From: Paracoccaceae bacterium
GTDB taxonomy: Bacteria; Pseudomonadota; Alphaproteobacteria; Rhodobacterales; Rhodobacteraceae
Direction: 5' to 3'
DNA: 14,069 nucleotides
Assembly: GCA_030625695.1 (NCBI GenBank)
Contig: DAOUQK010000056.1
Coordinates: 1-14,069, forward strand
Both the position numbers and the translations under genes were made by a program. The notes beneath the pieces were generated by a model. That model searched no databases and was not told where the DNA came from. It saw only the letters and a list, made by a program, of their open reading frames with translations. Shown here in pieces: positions 5,988 to 13,657 of this stretch; the first letter of the stretch is position 1; the number at the start of each line of letters is the position of its first letter.

Positions 5988-6455
5988 CATGTTAGCACGG
6001 TCATAAACGGAGACGAGATTGATTTCCTGTGTGACCCATCGCAAACGCTGTTGGACGTGCTGCGCGACGAATTGCAGATGACCGGCACCAAAGAGGGCTG
6101 CGGCACCGGAGACTGCGGCGCTTGCAGCGTCACAGTTGACGGGGTGCTGGTCTGTTCCTGTCTGGTGCTGGGAGTCGAGGCCGAAGGTGCTGAAATTCAA
6201 ACCGTCGAAGGCATGGCCGGACCGGACGGCGACCTTCACCCGCTGCAACGCAAGTTCGTGGAACATGTGGCCCTGCAATGTGGCATCTGCACCCCCGGTC
6301 TGTTGATCGCCGCACGCAGTCTTTTGGCAAACAACCCGGACCCAAGCGAACAAGAGGTGCGTTTCGGGCTGGCCGGCAATCTGTGCCGCTGCACAGGGTA
6401 TCATAACATTATCAAGGCGGTGCTTGATGCTGCTGCCGAAATGAGGAGCGCCTGA
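5952..6455 (+). CDS. Molybdenum hydroxylase, [2Fe-2S] subunit (CoxS type)
   Basis: The 167-residue protein carries two [2Fe-2S] clusters that relay electrons from the molybdenum centre to FAD. The plant-type ferredoxin cluster is bound by the CGTGDCGAC motif plus a further Cys in VLVCSC. The second cluster is bound by CGICTPG and CRCTGYH in the helical C-terminal domain. Size is normal. The annotated start (5952) overlaps the previous stop, but ATGs at 5964 and 5976 are equally possible because the first codons are a repeated 12-bp unit. The repeat gives each later ATG its own AAAAGGA five bases upstream. The extra KRTMKRTM residues are not usual for this family. The gene is followed after 3 nt by the large subunit. 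Confidence 0.93.
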   Translation: MKRTMKRTMKKTHVSTVINGDEIDFLCDPSQTLLDVLRDELQMTGTKEGCGTGDCGACSVTVDGVLVCSCLVLGVEAEGAEIQTVEGMAGPDGDLHPLQRKFVEHVALQCGICTPGLLIAARSLLANNPDPSEQEVRFGLAGNLCRCTGYHNIIKAVLDAAAEMRSA

Positions 6456-6458
6456 ACC

Positions 6459-8768
6459 ATGGCAACCGGACCATCCCCCTGGGTCACCTCGTTTGACTAC
6501 GAAGAAAAAGACCTCAAGGTCATCGGCAAAAACCCGGCTGATCGTTCTGATGCATTGGAAAAAGTTACCGGTCGCGCCCGATTTGCCGCTGACTATAACC
6601 TGCCCGGGCAACTGGTTGGCTGTGTTCTGCGCAGCCCGCATGCCCATGCGCGCGTTTTGTCCATTGATACCTCTGCGGCTGAATCCCTGCCGGGTGTCAA
6701 GGCCGTAGTCACCCGCGATGATTTTCCTGATCTGCAAAGCGAGGTCGCTGCGGCCGGCGAACTTATGGTCAACTACCGCGATGTGACGCGCAATATCATG
6801 GCCCGGGAAAAAGTCTTTTACGACGGTCATGCAGTGGCAGCGGTGGCCGCCACTGACCGGCGCACCGCGAAACAGGCACTGAAACTGATCCGGGTCGACT
6901 ACGACGTACTGCCCCACGTCATCGACGTGGTCGAGGCAATGCAGCCGGATGCGCCCCTGCTGCATGAGAACCAGTTCACGGCAGGCATCACGCCAAAACC
7001 GGACCGGCCTTCGAACATCGCCACGCAAATGACCAGCAAGCTGGGCGATGTCGTGACCGGGTTCAAACAGGCCGACCTGGTGATCGAACGCGAATTCAAC
7101 ACCAAACCCATCCATCAGGGTTATATCGAACCACACGCCTGTGTCGCCAACTACACGTCTGGCGGCGGCGGCAGCGCCGAGGTCTGGGCCAGCACCCAGG
7201 GGCATTTTGTGTTTCAGGCGCAGATCGCCAAGGTGCTGCAAATGGACATCTCAAAGGTCAGGGTAAACCCGGCCGAACTGGGCGGTGGCTTTGGTGGTAA
7301 AAACACCGTTTACCTTGAACCGCTCGCCGTCCTTTTGTCAAAGAAATCCGGCGCACCGGTCAAGATGAAGATGGACCGCAACGAAGTGCTGCGCGCAACC
7401 GGCCCCACGTCGGGCACCAATACCAAAGTCAAGATTGGCGTCACAAAAGACGGAAAAATCACCGCAGCGCAGGCCGAACTTAACTATCAGTCCGGGGCGT
7501 TTCCCGGCTCGGCCTTGGCGCTTGCAACAATGACGGTCTTCACCCGCTATGACCTTAAGAATGTTCTGGTTGTGGGGCACGACGTTACCTGCAACCGCCC
7601 AAAGGTTGCGGCCTACCGCGCGCCGGGGGCTCCAATGATTGCCTTTGCAGTCGAATCGGTCATGGATGAGCTGGCCGAGGGTCTTGGCATGGATCCGATC
7701 GACCTGCGCCTGTTGAATGCGGCCAGCGAGGGCACCAAAACCCACATGGGCGGTACTTTGGACCGCATTGGCTATGTGGAAACCCTTGAGGCGGCAAAGG
7801 CGCATGAGCATCTGAAAACGCCGCTTGGTCCCAATCAGGGGCGCGGCATTGCCACCGGATATTGGTTTACCCTTGGCAATGAAACCTCGGGCACTTTGAA
7901 CATCAGCACCGATGGCACGGCGGCCTTCATTTATGGTACCGTTGATGTGGCCGGTGGCTCGCGCACGGTATTTGCCCAGATGATCGCCGAAGAACTCGGC
8001 ATCGCACTGGACAAGGTGCGGGTGATCCAAAGCGACACAAGTTCCCTGGGGTTCAATTTCACCACCGCCGGCAGCCGGGGGACCGCAGCAGGCGGAACTG
8101 TCGCGGTCAAAACCTGCCGTGATGCGATTGTCCGAATGTGCGAAATCGCCGCGCGGATCTGGGACGTGGATGTTGAACAAGTCTCTTGGAAAGACGGCCA
8201 TGCGGTGCCGGCCGGGGCCAACGTGGGTGAGTTTGAGCCACTATCGGTGGCCGATCTGGCAAAACAGGCCTCGTGGTATGGCGGCACAATTGCCGGGCAC
8301 GCCGAACTGAACGTCGCCGGTGGCGGGCCGGGGTTTGGGGCGCATCTTGTGGATGTCGAAGTTGACCGGGAAACCGGTGCCGTGAAAGTGCTGCGCTATT
8401 CGATCATTCAGGACGCGGGCAAGGCGGTCTTTCCAGACTATGTCAAAGCCCAGTTTCACGGTGGTGCGGTACAAGGCATCGGCATGGCCCTGAACGAGGA
8501 ATATATCTACAACGACAAGGGCATCATGGAGAACGCCGGGTTCCTCGACTACCGGATACCGGTGGCATCGGATGTGCCGTTCATCGACACCACCATTGTC
8601 GAAGTGCCCAGCCCGAACCACCCCTACGGCGTGCGCGGTATCGGCGAGGTGCCGATAATCCCGCCGCTGGCCGCGATATCGAACGCGATTTACGACGCCG
8701 TCGGGGTCAGAATGCGCGATCACCCCATGTCGCCACCCAAAGTGCTGAAGGCGCTAAGCGGGACATAA
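6459..8768 (+). CDS. Molybdenum hydroxylase, molybdopterin-binding large subunit
   Basis: This 769-residue catalytic subunit of the xanthine dehydrogenase/aldehyde oxidase family binds the molybdopterin cofactor and substrate. The N-terminal ferredoxin-binding-like domain contains VTGRARFAADYNLPG. The Mo-binding part has GGGFGGK at 275-281, the active-site loop AYRAPGAP around 385-392, and GVRGIGEVPIIPP with the expected catalytic Glu730. CO dehydrogenase form I has AYRCSFR and form II AYRGAGR at the loop, so this is neither, and the substrate is probably an N-heterocycle, aldehyde or aromatic acid derivative. The start ATG has GAGGAG ten bases upstream (6443-6448). Maturation factors (CoxD/XdhC type) are not in the window. 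Neighbouring aromatic-type catabolic genes suggest a degradation role. Confidence 0.92.
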   Translation: MATGPSPWVTSFDYEEKDLKVIGKNPADRSDALEKVTGRARFAADYNLPGQLVGCVLRSPHAHARVLSIDTSAAESLPGVKAVVTRDDFPDLQSEVAAAGELMVNYRDVTRNIMAREKVFYDGHAVAAVAATDRRTAKQALKLIRVDYDVLPHVIDVVEAMQPDAPLLHENQFTAGITPKPDRPSNIATQMTSKLGDVVTGFKQADLVIEREFNTKPIHQGYIEPHACVANYTSGGGGSAEVWASTQGHFVFQAQIAKVLQMDISKVRVNPAELGGGFGGKNTVYLEPLAVLLSKKSGAPVKMKMDRNEVLRATGPTSGTNTKVKIGVTKDGKITAAQAELNYQSGAFPGSALALATMTVFTRYDLKNVLVVGHDVTCNRPKVAAYRAPGAPMIAFAVESVMDELAEGLGMDPIDLRLLNAASEGTKTHMGGTLDRIGYVETLEAAKAHEHLKTPLGPNQGRGIATGYWFTLGNETSGTLNISTDGTAAFIYGTVDVAGGSRTVFAQMIAEELGIALDKVRVIQSDTSSLGFNFTTAGSRGTAAGGTVAVKTCRDAIVRMCEIAARIWDVDVEQVSWKDGHAVPAGANVGEFEPLSVADLAKQASWYGGTIAGHAELNVAGGGPGFGAHLVDVEVDRETGAVKVLRYSIIQDAGKAVFPDYVKAQFHGGAVQGIGMALNEEYIYNDKGIMENAGFLDYRIPVASDVPFIDTTIVEVPSPNHPYGVRGIGEVPIIPPLAAISNAIYDAVGVRMRDHPMSPPKVLKALSGT

Positions 8769-8795
8769 CCCCGAACGAAGAGCATTGTTCAGTCG

Positions 8796-8820
8796 AACGG
8801 TCGGAATCGTTTACACCGTT
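8796..8820 (+). terminator. Weak hairpin after the molybdenum hydroxylase operon
   Basis: AACGGT (8796-8801) pairs with ACCGTT (8815-8820) over a 13-nt loop and is followed by TTG, not a real T-run. It could end the operon, but its second arm overlaps the perfect palindrome at 8810-8827. Confidence 0.25.
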
Positions 8821-8827
8821 TTGTAAA
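8810..8827. promoter_or_regulatory. Perfect palindrome TTTACA-N6-TGTAAA
   Basis: TTTACACCGTTTTGTAAA has two perfect 6-bp half-sites with a 6-nt centre. The spacing, with half-site centres 12 bp apart, is that of a dimeric regulator operator. It lies about 80-230 bp upstream of the possible starts of the sulfotransferase-like gene. I cannot name the regulator. Confidence 0.4.
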
Positions 8828-8963
8828 GGTATGTCCTGACGCCGCAGTATCAGAGTTCCAACCTATCTCCGTCCCATTCAATTTCTGAGAATTAGGGGCA
8901 CCTCAAGGTTTGATCCGTGCAAAAACAGCAACAGTGTGGAAGACAGGGCGTTCCACGTGGCGA

Positions 8964-10121
8964 ATGTCGGTTGGAAGTAAGTTCGGAAACCAGTACTCGT
9001 CGCTTTTGGAATGTAGCGATAATTTTGCGGAGAAGCACTTGGTTAGTAGTTCCGAAATTCAACGCCAGCGCAGGCTTATAATTCACGCAGGAATGCACAA
9101 AACCGGAAGCACTGCGATACAACATTGTCTGGCAGGCGAGAATATTCCTGAGGTTCATACATTTCGTTTAGGTCAGCCGAACCACTCGGTTCCGCTTACT
9201 GCGATGTTCGGCGAAAATCCTGAAACAAATTTTCAATTCCGCAAGAGGGGTTTAACTGCGACCGATGTCGCAGCTAAGAGGGACAAGCTAAACAAATCGG
9301 TTCACCGGCAAATACAAAACAAATCGGCGCCTCATTTCCTTCTTTCCGCAGAGTGGTTTTCGCGGGGGCGTATCCCGGAGTTGCAGCGTTTTTTTGATCA
9401 ATTTTCGAAAAGTTTCGAAAAGATTGACGTGTATATTTACATTCGCGATCCTCAAGGATTTGTCACTAGTTCCTTTCAACAAGGCATCAAGACGGGAGCC
9501 AAATCCCTATTTGTTCCTTGGCCTAATTACAGAAAACGCGTCGAGGCACTTGACGGTGTATTTGGTCGGGAAAACGTTCATACCCGTATCTACAATTCCA
9601 CCACCTTTTCAGGCTCTGACGTTGTCCAGGATTTTTTTAGTTGGGTTGGCTTGCCGCCCCCTACGTCGCACTATACGAGAAAAAATTCCAGCATGTCTGC
9701 GGCGGCTGTAGCCTTGACCGCATGTTATTGGCGCAATTCGGTTGGTGCGACAGGTTCGCCCGAAAAAATGCGTCGGCACAAGCAAATCATGGCAGTATTC
9801 AAGAATTTACCGTCCCCACCGTTGCGGCTGGGAATGAAGTTGGTTTCCAAGTTGGTTGAACAAAACCATAAGGACTTAGAATGGATTGAGCAGCGCATGG
9901 GGCTTAGTTTTCCTGCTGAGCGTACCCAAGGTGACGACGGTGTTTTTGAAATTTCAAGCAATGACGAACTAATACATTCGGCCGCCTTTTTTTGCCCTCT
10001 TCTTCGCGAAAGCCCACCAAGCATTCAGACTGAGGACGTCGTAGAAGCGGATAAACTTGCTTGGGGCAGTATTTCAAGTTTCATCAGTAATCTTCCGGCC
10101 CCGTCACAAGCAAACACCTAG
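8964..10121 (+). CDS. Sulfotransferase-like protein (PAPS-binding P-loop fold)
   Basis: The protein begins its conserved core with LIIHAGMHKTGSTAIQ, the 5'-phosphosulfate-binding loop of sulfotransferases (K46-T-G-S-T50). It continues with YIRDPQGFVTSSFQQG, the 3'-phosphate-binding Arg161/Ser region. It would transfer sulfate from PAPS to a glycan or other acceptor, probably in the cytosol since no signal or membrane helix is evident. The start is uncertain. TTG at 8910, ATG at 8964 and TTG at 9039 are in frame. The last has the best ribosome site (GGAGAA at 9029-9034) and brings the loop close to the N-terminus, as usual in the family. Codon use is clearly more AT-rich than in the genes on either side, which suggests it was inserted into the catabolic cluster by transfer. 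Substrate unknown. Confidence 0.72.
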   Translation: MSVGSKFGNQYSSLLECSDNFAEKHLVSSSEIQRQRRLIIHAGMHKTGSTAIQHCLAGENIPEVHTFRLGQPNHSVPLTAMFGENPETNFQFRKRGLTATDVAAKRDKLNKSVHRQIQNKSAPHFLLSAEWFSRGRIPELQRFFDQFSKSFEKIDVYIYIRDPQGFVTSSFQQGIKTGAKSLFVPWPNYRKRVEALDGVFGRENVHTRIYNSTTFSGSDVVQDFFSWVGLPPPTSHYTRKNSSMSAAAVALTACYWRNSVGATGSPEKMRRHKQIMAVFKNLPSPPLRLGMKLVSKLVEQNHKDLEWIEQRMGLSFPAERTQGDDGVFEISSNDELIHSAAFFCPLLRESPPSIQTEDVVEADKLAWGSISSFISNLPAPSQANT

Positions 10122-10153
10122 GCAAGCCGGGATTATGCCGCTAACAATTGGGT

Positions 10154-11296
10154 ATGATTCCGGATTTCCTGAAAACACTTGGCGCTGAGCGCGATGAGGC
10201 AGCCCTCGGCCGGTCCGATCTTACCATCGAAAGCATTCAGGTTCGCGCTGTGCTGCCGCCGTTGCCCAAACCGTTGAAAACGGCCAGTGGTCAGTTAACG
10301 CACGCCCCTGTTTTGCTGATAGATCTGCAAACATCACAAGGCATTACCGGCCTCAGCTATTTGTTCAGCCCGCGTCAGGACATGCTGAAAGTCCTGGGCG
10401 ATGCCATCCATGCCATTGCCGTATCCATTCAGGGGATGCGCTGTGACCCGGTCGAAATCGCTGCATTTCTTGATCGCCAGTTTCTGCTCTTTGGCGGAAC
10501 CGGGATCGTGACGATGGCCCGGGCGGGCATTGATATGGCACTGTGGGATGCAATCGCAAAAGAACGCGATAAGCCACTTTTCACCCTTCTGGGCGGCGAG
10601 GATACCCCACTCAGAGCCTATGAAAGTTCAGGGCTTGGTCTGGCGGGTTGGAAAGAGGTTGCCAACGAAGCCGAAAGCTTTGTACGCTGCGGTTTTGCGG
10701 ACATGAAAGTCAGGGTGGGGTATCCGACGCTGACAGAAGATATCCAGGTTCTGGAGGCCGTACGCAGCGCCGTCGGCCCGGATATCGGCCTGATGGTGGA
10801 CTATAATCAGTCGTTGTCTTTTGATCTGGCAATGGAACGGTGCCAGGCTCTTGACCGGCTTCAGCTTTTGTGGATCGAAGAGCCGATAAATGCGGCTGAT
10901 CTTGAAGGTGCAGCAGCTTTGACCAAAGAAACCGATACGCCGATCCAGATCGGTGAGAACCTGTTTTCCCCAATTGAAGCAGATCGGGCGCTGGCGCTGA
11001 AATCCTGCAACTATCTGATGCCGGATGTCATGAAAATTGGCGGGGTAACGAACTGGCTGATTGCGGCGCATAGCGCGAAGCAACATGCAGTTCCTATCTC
11101 AAGCCACCTTTTCCCCGAGATCAGTGCGCATCTTCTTGCCTGCGTTCAGAACCGACATTTCCTGGAATACGCCAACTGGACAGATGCGATTTTGCAGGAG
11201 CCTGTTCTTCCCAAAAATGGCTACGTCCAGCTTCCTGAAACGCCGGGCAATGGCATCGTGTGGGATTTGTCTGCTGTTGCAAAGTTTCAGATTTGA
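10154..11296 (+). CDS. Mandelate-racemase homologue (enolase superfamily) with K166R-type substitution
   Basis: This 380-residue enzyme aligns closely with Pseudomonas putida mandelate racemase as I remember its sequence. With numbering offset by 21, all catalytic residues fall in place: metal ligands Asp216 (VDYNQSL), Glu242 (WIEEP) and Glu268 (IGEN), the Asp291/His318 dyad (PDVMKIGG, SSHLFPEIS), and Glu338. Lys185 matches Lys164, but Arg187 stands where Lys166, the S-side base, should be (MKVRVGYP). Substrate-pocket positions also differ: Pro73 replaces Tyr54, while Phe71 keeps Phe52. It may abstract a proton alpha to a carboxylate as a racemase or dehydratase. I chose ATG 10154; a TTG two codons earlier is possible, and the N-terminus is about 20 residues longer than MR. 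It lies 32 nt after the sulfotransferase-like gene and is followed by a GST gene. Confidence 0.88.
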   Translation: MIPDFLKTLGAERDEAALGRSDLTIESIQVRAVLPPLPKPLKTASGQLTHAPVLLIDLQTSQGITGLSYLFSPRQDMLKVLGDAIHAIAVSIQGMRCDPVEIAAFLDRQFLLFGGTGIVTMARAGIDMALWDAIAKERDKPLFTLLGGEDTPLRAYESSGLGLAGWKEVANEAESFVRCGFADMKVRVGYPTLTEDIQVLEAVRSAVGPDIGLMVDYNQSLSFDLAMERCQALDRLQLLWIEEPINAADLEGAAALTKETDTPIQIGENLFSPIEADRALALKSCNYLMPDVMKIGGVTNWLIAAHSAKQHAVPISSHLFPEISAHLLACVQNRHFLEYANWTDAILQEPVLPKNGYVQLPETPGNGIVWDLSAVAKFQI

Positions 11297-11390
11297 GATT
11301 TGCCACCACCGGGTAGCAGGCGATCAAACTGGTGTCTGAGAGAGTGCTGGAAATTGAACACCTCGGTTCCGGCCTGAAAAGGAATTGAAA

Positions 11391-11993
11391 ATGAAGGTAT
11401 ATTTTGCGCCTGAATCCCGCGCTGTTCGCACGGTCTGGCTATTGGAGGAAATTGGCCAATCTTATGATCTGGAACGTTTCACACTCGGGCAGAAAGAGAT
11501 GCGCGGCCCGGATTATGCCAGGATCAATCCTAACGGCCGTGTGCCGACGCTGATCGATGGGAACGTTACAATTTCAGAAAGCACGGCAATTGCGCAATAT
11601 CTGGGCGCAAAATATGCGCCCAATCTCACGCCCGGCCCGGATGATGCTAATTTTGCGATGTATCTTCAGTGGTTGCACTACGCCGAGGGCATGATCATGC
11701 CGCCGATCAACACTTTCGTGGTCGAAACCATCCTGCTGCCCCCGGAACGCCGGAATGATGAAATTGCCGCCCGCGCACTTAAGCTTCTGAACCGGACATT
11801 AAAGGCAGTCGAGGCGCATATGCACGGGCGCGCGTTTATCGCGGATGACTTTACCATCGCTGACACAATCACCGGCCACGCGGTGATCATGTCCCGCCGT
11901 CTTGGGGCCGATTTCGGCAACTGCCCGAACCTGTCTGCCTATGCGGACCGGCTAGAAGCCCGCCCGGCATTCAAGGCGGCAGAATCTGTATGA
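11391..11993 (+). CDS. Glutathione S-transferase
   Basis: A 200-residue soluble GST with a thioredoxin-like N-terminal domain (about 1-76) and an all-helical C-terminal domain. Ser9 in FAPESRAVRT sits where the glutathione-activating residue usually is. VPTL at 51-54 carries the cis-proline, and the E63-S64 pair (ISESTAIAQYL) binds the gamma-glutamyl part of glutathione. FTIAD near 155-158 is the N-capping box of helix 6. The ATG at 11391 has AGGA with a 7-nt spacer; an in-frame TTG at 11385 is less likely. It lies 94 nt after the racemase homologue on the same strand, in a catabolic setting where GSTs often do isomerisation or dehalogenation. The reaction here cannot be told from sequence. 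Confidence 0.88.
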   Translation: MKVYFAPESRAVRTVWLLEEIGQSYDLERFTLGQKEMRGPDYARINPNGRVPTLIDGNVTISESTAIAQYLGAKYAPNLTPGPDDANFAMYLQWLHYAEGMIMPPINTFVVETILLPPERRNDEIAARALKLLNRTLKAVEAHMHGRAFIADDFTIADTITGHAVIMSRRLGADFGNCPNLSAYADRLEARPAFKAAESV

Positions 11994-12053
11994 TGCGACG
12001 GGCGCTTGATAAGGGAACGGCGCGCGCCAGCAAGTGGAAATAGGGGGGAACAG

Positions 12054-12791
12054 ATGTCTGAGAAACCCATCTGCCTGATCATCGGGGCTGGCGACTATAT
12101 CGGTGCCGCCATTGCCAAACGCTTTGCCAAGGGCGGGTTTCATGTCGTCATGGGACGCCGCCGGGGTGAGATGCTGACGCCGCTGATCGGCGAGATCGAA
12201 GCACTTGGCGGCTCGGCTCAGGGGTTCACCTGGGACGCTCGCAAGGAAGAGACCGCAGTGAAAATGTTTGCCATGGTCGAAAAAGATATCGGTCCAATCG
12301 AGATCTGCATCTTCAATGTTGGCGGCAATGTCCATTTTCCGATCCTTGAAACGACTGAACGGGTGTTTCGCAAAGTGTGGGAAATGTGCGCCTACGCCGC
12401 CTTTCTCACCGGTCGTGAGGCGGCAAAATACATGGGCGAGCGCCACAAAGGCTCGATCTTTTTCACCGGTGCTACGGCCTCGGTGAAGGGCAGTTCCGGC
12501 TTTGCCGCCTTTGCGTCGGGCAAGTTCGCGCTGCGCGGGTTGGCGCAGTCGATGGCCCGTGAACTTGGGCCCCAAAACATACATGTCGCGCATCTGGTGA
12601 TCGACGCTGGCGTCGACACCGCATTTGTGCGCGACCGCCAGCGCCAGGCCGGGATCGACCCCGACACTTTGCCGACAGGTACGCTGATGAACCCCGAAAG
12701 TATCGCAAACGCCTATTGGTTTCTTCATCATCAGCCCCGTGACGGGTGGACCCACGAACTGGACATTCGGCCATATGCCGAGAAATGGTGA
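12054..12791 (+). CDS. Short-chain dehydrogenase family protein lacking catalytic Ser and Tyr
   Basis: The 245-residue protein has the SDR Rossmann fold. GAGDYIG at 11-17 is a variant of TGxxxGIG, followed by MGRRR after strand 2, which suggests NADP preference, and NVGGN at 88-92 stands for NNAG. At the active site, where YxxxK is expected, the sequence is F153-A-S-G-K157, so Tyr is replaced by Phe. Counting the usual 13 residues back, the catalytic Ser position is Ala140 in FFTGATAS. Only the Lys and an Asn remain of the tetrad. It may be a non-redox binding protein, use another mechanism, or have lost activity. The ATG at 12054 follows a strong G-rich site (12042-12050). An in-frame TTG at 12006 is rejected. 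It lies 60 nt after the GST gene. Confidence 0.88.
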   Translation: MSEKPICLIIGAGDYIGAAIAKRFAKGGFHVVMGRRRGEMLTPLIGEIEALGGSAQGFTWDARKEETAVKMFAMVEKDIGPIEICIFNVGGNVHFPILETTERVFRKVWEMCAYAAFLTGREAAKYMGERHKGSIFFTGATASVKGSSGFAAFASGKFALRGLAQSMARELGPQNIHVAHLVIDAGVDTAFVRDRQRQAGIDPDTLPTGTLMNPESIANAYWFLHHQPRDGWTHELDIRPYAEKW

Positions 12792-12792
12792 T

Positions 12793-12809
12793 GTCAGTGT
12801 CCTGACTTT
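12793..12809. terminator. Small hairpin between convergent genes
   Basis: GTCAG (12793-12797) and CTGAC (12802-12806) form a 5-bp stem with a 4-nt loop followed by TTT, just past the SDR stop and reaching the convergent hydrolase stop at 12808. It could act as a minimal terminator, but the stem is short. Confidence 0.3.
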
Positions 12810-13479
12810 AGGCGCCCGACAATCTGTCCAGATACTCGATGGTCTTTGACCAGGCTGCTGTGGCATCTGCCTCGGAATAGGTGGCGCGATGGTCGCACAT
12901 GAACCCGTGCTGCGCGTCAACCACATGGATCACCACATCTGGTTGCGCCGCTCGGATTGCGTCCACATCCTCCATTGGGATCGAATGGTCCTGTTCGCCG
13001 AAATACATCATCATCGGACAACGCGGTTTCTCATCCTTCATTTCCGCGATCTTACCGCCATAAAAGGGGATCGCGCACAGGAACCCGTCCAGCCGACAGG
13101 CGGCGGCAAAGGCAACCGACCCACCCAGGCAGAACCCGGTGATCGAAACCGGACTGAACCCGGTCAGCGCGTCCCGCGCGGCGGCCACGTCCAGCACGTA
13201 GTTGTCGAAATTTCCCTGCGCCATCAGCGGTCGTGCCCTGGCGATATCTTCGGGCGTATATCCGCTTTCAAAACCAGGCTGAATTCGATCGAAAAGGGCA
13301 GGGGCGCAGGCGGCATACCCTTGTGCGGCGAAACGGTCGCACAACTCGCGAATATGCGCATTGACCCCGAAAATCTCCTGAACAACCACGATCCCGCCTT
13401 TGCCGGAGCCTTCTGGCCTGGCAAGATAGGCGTCCAGTTCAAATCCGTCGCTGGCCTTTAGTCTGATCATCGCTCCCAC
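12808..13479 (-). CDS. Dienelactone hydrolase family protein
   Basis: This 223-residue alpha/beta hydrolase matches dienelactone hydrolase (carboxymethylenebutenolidase) in length and motifs. The catalytic triad is Cys117 in GFCLGGS, Asp164 in GEQDHSIP and His191 in AQHGF, and Glu35 in VQEIFG is the residue that controls the cysteine in the known enzyme. The family opens lactone rings made in chlorocatechol breakdown, but many members act on other esters. The start is GTG at 13477-13479 with a strong GAGGAG seven bases upstream (13487-13492); an ATG three codons later has less space for a ribosome site. It faces the preceding SDR with only 16 nt between stops. It is divergent from the next SDR across a 178-bp gap, so it is probably regulated separately. 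No signal peptide. Confidence 0.92.
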   Translation of the reverse strand: MGAMIRLKASDGFELDAYLARPEGSGKGGIVVVQEIFGVNAHIRELCDRFAAQGYAACAPALFDRIQPGFESGYTPEDIARARPLMAQGNFDNYVLDVAAARDALTGFSPVSITGFCLGGSVAFAAACRLDGFLCAIPFYGGKIAEMKDEKPRCPMMMYFGEQDHSIPMEDVDAIRAAQPDVVIHVVDAQHGFMCDHRATYSEADATAAWSKTIEYLDRLSGA

Positions 13480-13657
13480 AGGTCATCTCCTCAATTTCAA
13501 ATTGGCGTCAGGGTTCATTTCTTACCTAAATCCCGTCAGCTGGCAACGTGCGCGTAATATTCCGGTGCGCAACACCCCACCATGACAGCTTGCCAATCAC
13601 CTCTCGTTCCGTGTTCACTGTTTTGGGAATACCCTTCTAAGAAACAAGGATTGAATG
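13480..13657. promoter_or_regulatory. Divergent intergenic region between the hydrolase and the last SDR
   Basis: This 178-bp gap must carry outward promoters for both genes. It contains GAGGAG for the minus-strand gene and AAGGA (13646-13650) for the plus-strand one. I see no convincing -35/-10 pair; TTGCCA near 13590 is the best partial match. No regulator gene is adjacent inside the window. Confidence 0.45.

Noticed and set aside
5613..7241. A 542-codon open frame on the minus strand opposite the Mo hydroxylase genes
   Set aside because: It is antisense to three clearly recognised subunits, and its translation resembles no family. It is a by-product of GC-rich codons in the real genes.
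6459..8768. Form I carbon monoxide dehydrogenase large subunit (CoxL)
   Set aside because: The diagnostic AYRCSFR loop is absent; the loop reads AYRAPGAP, so CO oxidation is not supported despite the cox-like gene order.
11297..11390. Separate promoter or small gene between the racemase homologue and the GST gene
   Set aside because: The gap is 94 nt, and I see neither a convincing promoter nor an open frame; it reads as an operon spacer.
11952..12926. A 324-codon minus-strand open frame
   Set aside because: It lies opposite the GST end, the SDR and part of the dienelactone hydrolase gene, and has no recognisable domain.
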